Assembly: GCA_002633005.1 (NCBI GenBank)
Contig: NMRA01001352.1
Coordinates: forward strand, 4,669-25,245
Reading direction: 5' to 3'
Length of the DNA stretch: 20,577 bases
Source of the DNA: Phoronis australis
Lineage: Eukaryota; Phoronida; Phoronidae
Shown here one piece after another: positions 10,671 to 18,186 of this stretch. The notes under the pieces are model-generated. The model did no database searches. It was not told the origin of the DNA and saw only the letters and a program-made list of their open reading frames with translations. Each line of letters begins with the position of its first letter. Within the stretch, counting starts at the first letter, position 1. Both the position numbers and the translations under genes were made by a program.

Positions 10671-10840
10671 TCGCACTCATATTTAATTCCATTTAATGCC
10701 AGTGGTACGACTATTCAATCTTGTCTTAGCATTCAATGCATCTACATCAATTCAATCCAAAGTAGTGTGTTCCATATCGTGAACCCAAAGCTGCTTTGTT
10801 TATTCCATCCTGTTTTGTGAATTCCATGATGTTCCATCGT

Positions 10841-11272
10841 TTATGTTCCATCTATCCTGTAGTGTTGTGAATTCAATCCAGTTTCGTCGATTGTTTTTCG
10901 CCAATCCTGTTTAAATGTCCTCTTGAGGCGGTCAGAAACACTCTGGACGCAGGGAATCACCACCCGAGTAGGAGAGCTCACAGTAGTGGTTGTCTGAGTG
11001 TTTACTTTTCTCCACTCTGATCTTTCTGCTTTGGTGAACGACCAACGTGGATAACCGCACTTTGCAAGAGCATCTTTAGTGTAATTCAATTCTTCAGAAA
11101 TGGTCAAAGGAGTTCTCCGTTTTTGCATAAATGTCTGCCCATAGACTTGCTCAATCAACTGGGAAGCACATAACTTTTCCAAATGACACGACAAACAAAT
11201 TTCTTGTATGAAAATTTTTAGGAGTTGGTTTGGTGATATCCAACTTAGGATTCTGCTGTAAATTCTAATCAA
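10841..11272 (-). pseudogene. Penelope-like (GIY-YIG class) retroelement fragment, RT-to-endonuclease linker
   Basis: A 143-codon open frame whose middle resembles the region after the reverse transcriptase core in Penelope-like retroelements that end in a GIY-YIG endonuclease. What I see is an acidic helix with EELNYTKDAL, then CGYPRWSF (11036-11059), a variable Thr/Ser-rich linker, and RVVIPCVQSVSDRLKRTFK (10910-10966). From memory of the family, this is the usual order: a conserved GYP-W-F block, a linker, then a V-(L/I)-PYV-G-S-R-R-F block. Similarity fades before the expected following helix, and neither the catalytic RT palm nor the GIY-YIG domain is present, so it is a 5'- and 3'-truncated remnant. 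Assignment is by motif only; a related retroelement class with the same linker would look alike. Confidence 0.6.
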
Positions 11273-12286
11273 CGTTGGTTCATGTCAAAATAAACCTGTC
11301 GAATCATCGATATTTGCACAACAGCATTCAAAAGCAATTATCATCGCATTCGTGCCCCCAACGCTGCCGGCCTCAGCAAAAGCTCAACAATTGATTCATA
11401 CACAGACTAACACCAGACATTTTTTACTGGTTTGCTGAGGCATTATTTTGTACTGGTTTACCAAATTGGGCCGCTCGTAGAGCGAGTTTGATAAAGCTAG
11501 TATTTGTTCGACGCCCTCCTAAGGTGTCCCTTTCAATTGGTGGCAAGGTGACTGATATTTTTATCAGCGTACTACAAACACATAGTTATTCGAAAAGCTT
11601 CCGCCGTATCAAGTGCCTATAGGAGTTTTTTCGTCTCTAGTCAGGCCAGCTAGAGATTGCGGTCACTGTCTAATTTTGTAGTCGCAATGCAAAAGTAGTG
11701 TGAATGCACCTCCGTGCAAAATACAAGTCAATTAAACACAGTAAGTAGTCTGCACATAATCTGTGAACTTCATTTTAAAATCCCTATTTTGCGTGTGAAA
11801 ACTGGTACGATCTCCTAAATTTCTGAGAATACAACATGGTGTTTTGCAACCCAAAAACAAGTTTAGTTCCATATCTTGTTCAACCATAGACCGTAGTGTA
11901 TGGACCGCCAAGGCCGTATACTTTCAATGGACGAAATTTGTGCATTTACGCACAAGCCGTTACGGCATTATTCACTAGCGACACCTGGCCAACTTATTTC
12001 CGCAAGTACGCAGTCTGCTAATCATGGTCGGCTGTAGCAAATCTGTTGTCTATAATATATGGATCAACGAAAATCAACATTACGATAACTGAACAGCCTT
12101 TAGTTTGTAGATAATTTGACAAAATACGATTTAATCACCTTTAAATTTAGTGTAATAAACACTAAAACCTAAACCCGTTTGATGACACCCCCTACTCAGT
12201 GAATAAAGTTGGTGAAACAGTCGCAGTCGTCAAGAAGTTTCATGCCCTGTTTTAAAAAGATGATCGAATGAACCGCTTACCAAACA
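11273..12286. other. No gene recognised
   Basis: Contains an inverted repeat at 11370-11441, described separately. The short open frames on both strands carry no motif I know. I looked upstream of the Penelope-like fragment for its RT palm and did not find one. Confidence 0.4.
11370..11441. repeat. Short inverted repeat, 11 bp arms
   Basis: GCCTCAGCAAA (11370-11380) and TTTGCTGAGGC (11431-11441) are perfect reverse complements 50 bp apart. It could be the end of a small element or a chance fold. Confidence 0.5.
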
Positions 12287-12352
12287 AGAGCAACGCAGAG
12301 CGTTGAAATGCGCCCACAATTGCACCGTATACGGTATCCTTCTAGGGTTGTT
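12287..12352 (+). repeat. Dispersed ~65 bp repeat, copy A
   Basis: Begins AAGAGCAACGCAGAGCGTTG and matches, with scattered changes, 16528-16595 and 16879-16945. Shared blocks are AAGAG-AACGC-GA, the CCCAC block and GCACCG/CCACCG, then a TAGGG or CGGG-TT end. About 25 bp further on, GCCAGTAGAGGGC is present; a related word lies after copy B. It links this position to the palindromic Polinton-like region. Confidence 0.7.
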
Positions 12353-12527
12353 TATTGGTACCATAAAGTGGCCAGTAGAGGGCATATATGTAGTATGTTG
12401 TACTTTGCAAAATGGAAAGGCATGGTACTTGTCTCCTCAATAGGCTAAGGGCAAAATGTGAGTAATCTTCATAATACAAGCACATCAGTAGTATAGTAAG
12501 TCATTTAGACGCCCCGTTTTGAGGGTC

Positions 12528-12642
12528 TCGGTCAAAGGTCATCTATGTGAAAGGTCAAAGGTCACGTGGGATTACTGCGATCGGAAGGGACACCTACCGG
12601 ACGGATGTGTCAATGACGTTACACCTGATTACGTAATAGGTT
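12528..12642. promoter_or_regulatory. Clustered transcription-factor-like motifs (two DR1, E-box, CRE-like, bZIP palindrome)
   Basis: Two direct repeats of the nuclear-receptor half-site with 1 bp spacing lie at 12530-12542 (one mismatch in the first half) and 12552-12564 (perfect AGGTCAAAGGTCA). The second runs straight into CACGTG at 12563-12568. TGACGTTA is at 12614-12621 and the palindrome ATTACGTAAT at 12628-12637. Known binders of such motifs are RXR/HNF4-type receptors, bHLH-Zip factors, CREB/ATF and PAR-bZIP factors. Density in 115 bp is what suggests a regulatory module; no promoted gene is recognised downstream. The DR1 word also occurs in the repeat element at 2326-4205, so repeat origin is possible. 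Confidence 0.4.
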
Positions 12643-13450
12643 TAATTGGTTAGAGAGGCACCTCGATGCCCGCTTTGCGGCTCCTAGCAACAAGAACAAA
12701 ACTTAGTTCGTGTGCGCCGACTGTCGTTGCATATTGTGTGTTCTGTTTCATCAAAAACAAAAGGCGTATACAAAAGGGAATAACCACCCAACTCAGCAAC
12801 AGATGTCGCGTAAAGTCTAATCCAGGCCCCGACGGTACTAAGCGAATCGTACTCTAACCGACCAGCTAACACAGAACATAAAACTGATAGCGTTTAAACG
12901 TGTATTAATGACAAACCAACACTACAAAAATCATCATTCAAAAATAAAATCACCAAGACGTTCAGAAAAGTAGTCTATAGAAAATTTATCAAATTTCCGA
13001 ATTAAATGTTCAAGGGTCCAGTGGTGACACCGTCGTCGAACACTCGTCGTTTGGGATAAAAGTAGGTGAACGCGCACCTCTCTTGCAGGTAGGTATAGTG
13101 TTGGAAATAGTCTGACCAACTAAGAGAGAAAAGAAAGTTTTCAGGTTTAACCGAGAATTATTAACGGCATACAAAAGTGAATAAAAGCGGATGAATGCGA
13201 AGTGTGACGTCAAGTTTTCGTACATAAATATACACAAAGCACCGTCTGAGCTTTGACAAATCTTACATAATCACCACGTAAAACCTAGGCTGACACAAAC
13301 ACGTCTGGGCATACACGCGTCGCAAATAAATGATTGTCTTTATGTTATTAGGTGCTGCGCAAAGTTTATAAAAAGACCTCGGTAATATAAGTAAACCGAA
13401 GAGACGACTGATTATACAAACTATTCCGAGATCAAAGTTTGAGAGTTAGC
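12643..13450. other. No gene recognised
   Basis: A 63-codon plus frame (12666-12857) contains SNPGP near its end, reminiscent of the NPGP word at the start of some retroelement proteins, but the preceding residues do not fit. A TTGCAG/GTAGGT junction at about 13088 resembles a splice donor after an open stretch on the plus strand. Neither is enough for a gene call. Confidence 0.35.
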
Positions 13451-13877
13451 GGTGAGTTATCATTTGCTTCTCTTAGCCAGACTTTTAAGTTTCGTTTCGC
13501 GTACGTAGTATTCAGCCTTTCGTTGTTTTTGACCAACCGTCTATACTCTATATTTTTATTTCAAGAACTTTTTTAGTATTTTTGTCTATTTTATGTTAAC
13601 CATCCTCTGAAGTTGTATAAAGGTTTGTCACCCACACTACCTCTGTGGTGAGTTTATCGTAAACAATTCCGATTATTTCAAAATTTTTATTCTCTTTTTC
13701 CAAACATTTTAACAGACATCAACTTCCAATTGATCAATTTCAATCTAATAATCTCCGTAGCTTAATACGATAAGTTACAATGCGCGTTTACACTTTGAAT
13801 ATATGTATACGAGTTGCGATTACATTAATCCTTCGACAAATTCTGAAACACAGCGATCGTTAGTTTTAGTGTCTTTA
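13451..13877 (+). repeat. Tandem duplication, unit 1
   Basis: Pairs with 13922-14378 in direct orientation. Start block GGTGAGTTATCATTTGCTT, a central block around TTCAGCCTTTCGTTGTTTTTG, CATCCTCTGAAGTTGT, ACGATAAGTTA and the end block GATCG-TAGTTTT-GTGTCTTT all recur in order. The offset grows from 471 to about 500 bp because of indels. Confidence 0.85.
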
Positions 13878-13921
13878 TCAAACAAATTCGCAATAAAGAC
13901 CATGCTCATCCTCGTGGTAGT

Positions 13922-14378
13922 GGTGAGTTATCATTTGCTTAACCCTTCTCTTAGCTGGCCGTTTAAATTTCGGTTCGCGTACGTAATATTCAGCCTTTCG
14001 TTGTTTTTGACCAACCGTCTATACAGAATATTCAAAACCCTTTTTAAATACCCGTGTTTTTGTTATTTATTTATCTTATTTATTTTGTGGATGAACCATC
14101 CTCTGAAGTTGTCTAAAGGTTTTGTACCAACACTATATCTGTGGTGGGTTAATTTATTATAAATAACTCCGACTATTCCAATATTTGTTTTTATTTTGTT
14201 TGCAAAAATTAACACGCGTAAGCTACCAATATTCCAATTTCAATATAACTTTATTTTCCTTGGCGCAGCACGATAAGTTAGAATGGGCGTTTAGGCTTAA
14301 TATATGAATACGAGTTATGATTACAATAGTCCGTCAATGAGTTTTAAAACATAGTGATCGCTAGTTTTGGTGTCTTTC
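13922..14378 (+). repeat. Tandem duplication, unit 2
   Basis: Second copy of the 13451-13877 unit, separated from it by about 44 bp. The hydrophobic 119-codon frame at 13803-14162 spans the unit junction and is not preserved in unit 1, so I do not treat it as a gene. Confidence 0.85.
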
Positions 14379-15000
14379 ATTCTCATATCATCCATTCACT
14401 GTGTAAATACCAAACGTTTTATAGTATAACTGCAATAATCATCTCCCAAAGTTGTTAACATTACCATCAAGTGAATCCCAAGGAATATCAAAAAATCATC
14501 TAATATACAATCTGTGGATGAGCCAGTCCTAGCCGCGTTAAAGTCTGCAGTCAGTATTATATGCACCTCGCGCATTAAAGTAGCTTGTAACTGAGTGATA
14601 TTTTCAAACTTCTTCTACCTTCAAACTACCGCCCCCATGCGCATTGCTAGAAACAGTAGCTGATTCTGGAGCAACATAAGTCAAAATATAAAGTACGCCC
14701 AGTCTTTGTCTATTTTGAAAGCTCGACAAACAATTCCTATCATGTCAGGATAATCAGAAAATGTTTGATGACTTACTTAGATAATGCTGCTTTCACTAAG
14801 ACGGCAACGCCTGAGCATCTACCATAATATGCCTTTTAAACTCTGGAATTTTTAAAATGCTACCAAACCTCCAAATACATGTTTACTCTGGCTTGTTTTG
14901 TTTTGGTCAGTTTATGTGATTCCCATAAGCTCGTTCATCAGATCATGCCTACATGAATCTGGTCTAATCAAGTTTCAATTTAGATTCCAGACCGTGTGGG
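14370..15000 (-). pseudogene. Decayed LINE (non-LTR retrotransposon) APE-type endonuclease domain
   Basis: Read on the minus strand, pieces of an apurinic-like endonuclease domain appear in the right order but in all three frames. AYYGRCSGVAVLVKAALSK (14776-14832) corresponds to the block before the first central strands. VLYILTYVAPES (from 14696) matches the conserved TYVAPE-type strand. DFNAARTG (14522-14545) is the GDFNARTG block with Asp and Asn of the active site; the preceding Gly is changed. VNNFGR followed by a stop, then LLQLYYKTFGIYTVNG (to about 14393), matches the N-xFGR-LL...NG end of the domain. Several frameshifts and stops (14773-14775, 14604-14606, 14439-14441) make it dead. 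No reverse transcriptase follows; its 3' side meets the tandem duplication. Family subtype is not determined. Confidence 0.75.
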
Positions 15001-15253
15001 TTCCATAGTCATGTTTTAAGCCCTCGCCCGAAAACCTATTCGTTATTAAACGACATGAGAACGATGTCGTCTTTTGTATGTTCATTATAACTTTTTTCTA
15101 CGCGTAGCTTATCGTAGCACCAGAAAGCAAATTTTCCCTCTCATCCATACTTCAGCAAGAGTGGTTTGAGACGTTGTATTTTTTCTCGAACAGATTCAAT
15201 GAAACCCTCAAGAAAACCATAGCTGGTGTCTTAAGACTTTTTTCCATTTTGTN
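15001..15253. other. Spacer before the palindrome; ends in an ambiguous base
   Basis: No gene recognised. A plus frame is open over about 15130-15252, without a known motif. The n at 15253 falls exactly at the outer edge of the palindrome's left arm, so continuity across it is doubtful. Confidence 0.4.
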
Positions 15254-15256
15254 TAA

Positions 15257-15673
15257 CTGCAAACAGACGATATCTCTTTGAACGAAAATTTGATGTCTCC
15301 TTCAACCAACACTTACGGCTATAGAGCCTGTTTGGGAACATTGTTGTCTTACGGAAGCGAGGTCATTTGACAAATCTACGCGTTTAGAGCTTTCGCGACC
15401 TTGTTTTCGATAAAGAGACAGAATTACGAGGACAAAGGTAACTACATAGAACGTCTGGATTACGCCGGCGGCAACACGTCGTTTGCTTTTGATCTGACCC
15501 CTGACCTATTGGATGGGGGTTATTTTAATCTCATAAAACACGGAAACTTCTGCTTGGAAGTTCATTTCGCATCGGCACTGCCTTCTACAATGAACGATGT
15601 TTGTTATGCCGAGTTTGAAAACATTGTGGAAATTGACAGACCTAGAAACGTCTTGTTTGATTTCACACCATGA
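15257..15673 (+). pseudogene. Polinton/Maverick-like capsid protein, C-terminal fragment (left copy)
   Basis: The frame resembles the C-terminal part of the capsid-like proteins of Polinton/Maverick elements, seen in invertebrate databases as F54H12.2-like proteins. Supporting words are TYGYRACLGTLLSYG near 15304-15348, FDLTPDLLDGGYFNLIKHG, and a closing block with YAEFENIVEIDR followed by a short tail. In the family this part follows a jelly-roll core and contributes to a virion-like shell; most of that core is missing here. A TGA at 15368-15370 interrupts the frame where the right copy has a Trp codon, and no ATG opens it. The last codons overlap the protease start as ATGA. Major versus minor capsid identity is not settled from this fragment. 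Confidence 0.6.
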
Positions 15674-15954
15674 AGACTCATCAGATTACTGCGATTCTAG
15701 AAACCGATGACTTTGTGGCACCGGTCTTTGGCAGTTGTCTTGCCTGTGATGAATTATATAGCCTAGGTGTCGTTTCACATCCGAATGCTTACGTATGCAA
15801 CTACGATCCTATTCACAAACCTGGAACACACTGGGTGGCTATTTATCTAATCCAGGATAGAAAAGGAGAATATTTTGACCCGAACGGCGTGTCACCGCTT
15901 TCGGACCACTTGCAAGACTTTTCTCGACAGAAACACGAATGGATGGATGGATAG
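15670..15954 (+). pseudogene. Polinton/Maverick-like adenain-type cysteine protease, 3'-truncated (left copy)
   Basis: 94 codons starting at an ATG that overlaps the capsid stop. The frame shows the first half of an adenovirus-protease-like (clan CE) peptidase: GTHWVAIYL with the expected catalytic His at residue 54, and EYFDPNG with the Asp at residue 70. In intact Polinton proteases, which mature capsid proteins, a Gln and a catalytic Cys follow about 50-60 residues later. Here similarity stops near residue 91 at an ATGG-repeat and a stop codon, so the Cys half is absent. The same break point exists in the right arm, so truncation came before the palindrome formed. It cannot be an active peptidase as it stands. 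Confidence 0.75.
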
Positions 15955-16527
15955 CACATACCAGACAGCTTCCTAAACCCGCTACATGAGCCTTATTAAA
16001 TTTAACAAGAGTAATGATATGAACTTGATAACGGACTGCAGGATCTTTGTTAAATTTACCAAGCGTATAAGTTGACAACAGGGGACGACGACTTTGGGAC
16101 GGATCCGGCGAACTTTGTGCCCCTAGTGTCATTTTTTTCCGTTTTCCTCTATTTCTCTGAATTCCTTGACCGATTTTTATGAAATTTGGTAAAATAGCAT
16201 TCTAATAAGAAAAACTCGATTATGTGTTGCCGTTTTTGGATGGATTTGACTTTTTTGCACGATTCAGTGGCCATTTTTAGATACAGATAAACTCCCGTGC
16301 AAGCATACAGTTTGCGGTGCGTTCGTGGGTTCAGTTTAACTCTCCGCGTNACGGCGAAAGTATCTTGCAGCAATGCGCGACTCGGCGGGCACATCTTTTA
16401 AAACGCAACACTCTTCAAAAATGTAAGATTCACCCAGTCGCGTAAAACATGACTTAGTTCTTGGGGTTTTTGTTTCATAAGTTGCCACTTCAATTACGCT
16501 AACTCTACTGGGCAAAACTTCTTGTAC
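15955..16527. repeat. Noncoding part of the left palindrome arm and start of the spacer
   Basis: After the protease break the sequence up to 16349 is matched, inverted, by 16885-17300. It encodes nothing recognised; the mirror-image open frames on the two arms (15839-16132 and 17108-17398; 16149-16394 and 16840-17154) are alike simply because the DNA is duplicated. The innermost part contains a reverse-oriented copy of the ~65 bp repeat seen at 16879-16945. The n at 16350 marks the inner edge. Confidence 0.7.
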
Positions 16528-16595
16528 AAGAGCAACGCGGAACGTCAAAATGCGCCCACGACTCCACCGCGAACGGTGTGCGTCTAGGGATGTTG
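16528..16595 (+). repeat. Dispersed ~65 bp repeat, copy B
   Basis: Starts AAGAGCAACGCGGAACGTC and lies inside the palindrome spacer (16351-16884). It is closer to copy A at 12287-12352 in its first third than to copy C at 16879-16945. Confidence 0.7.
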
Positions 16596-16878
16596 TTAAA
16601 TAAATAAGTTTCCTGCAGATGGGTTGGGACATGCAACCACTAAGAGGCGCCACGGTAGCCCAAGTCGTTCGAAAATCCTCATCAGCCGGCCTCTTCACAA
16701 TAGAAACATAAACGCAAATTTTCAAAATCATCCTCAGAGTACAGAGGGGCGGACGCAAAACGAGACTAGAAAACAGTGAAAATGAACACCAGGTAGAGGA
16801 GTATATATCGAATTCACCCTAAAATAGGAAAATGTCATCGTGTCTTTAATAAAAAGCTATTTACGAAAAGTCATAACA
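16596..16878. other. Palindrome spacer, no gene recognised
   Basis: A 140-codon minus frame (16336-16758) crosses the n and copy B; no known motif is present and I do not call it a gene. Confidence 0.4.
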
Positions 16879-16945
16879 AGAGAAACGCGGAGAGTTAAAC
16901 TGAACCCACGAACGCACCGCAAACTGTATGCTTGCACGGGAGTTT
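16879..16945 (+). repeat. Dispersed ~65 bp repeat, copy C
   Basis: Starts AAGAGAAACGCGGAGAGTT and runs into the right arm of the palindrome. Its inverted partner is at the inner end of the left arm, up to the n at 16350. Confidence 0.7.
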
Positions 16946-17411
16946 ATCTGCATCTAAAAATGGCCACTGAATGGTGCAAAAAAGCCAAATCCATCCAAAA
17001 ACGGCAACACATAATCGTGTTTTTCTTATTAGAAAGCTATTTTACAAAATTTCATAAAAATCGGTCAAGGAATTCAGAGAAACAGAGGAAAACGGAAAAA
17101 AAATCAATTGACACTAGGGGCACGAAGTTCGCCGGATCCGTCCCAAAGTCGTAGTCCACTGTTGTCAACTTCTACGCTTGCTAAATTTAACAAAGATCCT
17201 GCAGTCCGTTATCAAGTTCATATCAATACTCTTGTTAAATTTAATAAGGCTCCTGTAGCGGGTTTAGGAAGCTGTCTGGTCTGTGTTATCCATCCATCCA
17301 TTCGTGTTTCTGTCGAGAAAAGTCTTGCAAGTGGTCCGAAAGCGGTGACACGCCGTTCGAGTCAAAATGATTCTCCTTTTCTATCATGGGTTAGATAAAT
17401 AGCCACCCAGT

Positions 17412-17500
17412 GTGTTCCAGGTTTGTGACTAGGATCGTAGTTGCATACGTAAGCATTCGGATGTGAAACGACACCTAGGCTATACAATTTATCACTGGCA
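17412..17500 (+). repeat. 89 bp direct duplication beside an ambiguous base, copy 1
   Basis: Begins TGTTCCAGGTTTGTGACTAG and repeats without visible change at 17591-17679. The unmatched 17501-17589 lies between the copies. Confidence 0.9.
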
Positions 17501-17590
17501 CAGCGAGGGTGTTCTCTTTGGTCAATTTTCATTAAGTCTTGAAATGTGTACTGCAATATCTGTGCCAACATTGGATAAAGATTACGTTTN

Positions 17591-17679
17591 TGTTCCAGGT
17601 TTGTGACTAGGATCGTAGTTGCATACGTAAGCATTCGGATGTGAAACGACACCTAGGCTATACAATTTATCACTGGCAA
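17591..17679 (+). repeat. 89 bp direct duplication, copy 2, starting right after n
   Basis: Starts at the base following the n at 17590. A duplicate that begins exactly at an ambiguity is typical of an unresolved overlap between two contigs or haplotypes. Confidence 0.9.
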
Positions 17680-17745
17680 GACAACTGCCAAAGACCGGTG
17701 CCACAAAGTCATCGGTTTCTAGAATCGCAGTAATCTGATGAGTCT

Positions 17746-18141
17746 TCATGGTGTGAAATCAAACAAGACGTTTCTAGGTCTGTCAATTTCCTCAATGTTT
17801 TCAAACTCGGCATAACAAACGGCGTTCATTGTAGAAGGCAGGGCCGATGCGAAATGAACTTCCAAGCAGAGGTTTCCGTGTTTTATGAGATTAAAATAAC
17901 CCCCATCCGATAGGTCAGGGGTCAGACCAAAAGCAAACAACGTGTTGCCGCCGGCGTAATCCAGACGTTCTATGTAGCTACCTTTGTCCTCGTAACTCTG
18001 TCTCGCTATCGGAAACAAGGTCGTGAAAGCTCTAACGCCGTAGATTTGCCAAATGACCTCGCTTCCGTAAGACAACAATGTTCCCAAATAGGCTCTATAG
18101 CCGTAAGTGTTGATTGAAGGAGACATCAAATTTTCGTTCAA
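17746..18141 (-). pseudogene. Polinton/Maverick-like capsid protein, C-terminal fragment (right copy)
   Basis: 131 codons open without interruption, nearly the same as the left copy, with a Trp where the left has TGA. Recognisable words are TYGYRAYLGTLLSYG, FGLTPDLSDGGYFNLIKHG and FENIEEIDR. The frame begins at a TTG; the first ATG is five codons later. Upstream sequence homologous to the left arm is shifted by a 5-base insertion, so the frame cannot be extended. The N-terminal jelly-roll part is missing, replaced within about 30 bp by the end of a Fic-like gene in the same orientation. The fragment may still be transcribed, but it lacks most of the fold. Major or minor capsid identity remains open. 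Confidence 0.6.
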
Positions 18142-18186
18142 AGAGATATCGTATCGTCTGTTTGCAGTTATGCACCATATTATGAA

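Larger units (their letters stand above)
15254..16349 (+). repeat. Large palindrome, left arm
   Basis: This interval is the reverse complement, with scattered differences, of 16885-18170. It carries a capsid-like fragment, a protease fragment and about 400 bp of noncoding repeat DNA. The right arm is ~190 bp longer, mostly because of a duplicated and inserted stretch around 17501-17680. The arm is bounded by an n on each side (15253 and 16350). Confidence 0.9.
17362..17749 (-). pseudogene. Polinton/Maverick-like adenain-type protease remnant (right copy)
   Basis: The ATG at 17747-17749 overlaps the capsid stop as ATGA, as in the left arm. Codons 1-53 (17591-17749) match the left copy up to the residue before the catalytic His. 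Then come the n, about 90 bp of unrelated sequence, and a second pass through the N-terminal part that continues past HWVAIYL. One additional base at 17369 shifts the frame just before the Asp-containing FDPNG-type block. The Cys half is missing, as in the left arm. Some of the disruption may be an assembly join rather than biology, but the single-base insertion and the missing 3' half do not depend on the n. Confidence 0.65.
16885..18170 (-). repeat. Large palindrome, right arm
   Basis: Inverted partner of 15254-16349. Differences between arms include a Trp codon here versus TGA on the left, an extra base at 17369, a 5-base tandem insertion near 18148-18152 and the duplicated block around the n at 17590. 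Its outer end lies only about 16 bp from the end of the Fic-like gene. Confidence 0.9.

Noticed and set aside
12666-12857. SNPGP word as a 2A-like ribosome-skipping sequence
   Set aside because: The residues before it (CRVK) do not match the D-V/I-E-x-NPGP pattern, and no retroelement protein follows.
13803-14162. 119-codon hydrophobic frame, as a membrane protein
   Set aside because: It spans a duplication junction in AT-rich DNA, is not preserved in the other unit, and has no recognisable motif.
15839-17398. Matching ~95-codon frames on the two palindrome arms (15839-16132 and 17108-17398) as a conserved protein family
   Set aside because: The match follows from the inverted duplication; the first overlaps the protease on the other strand.
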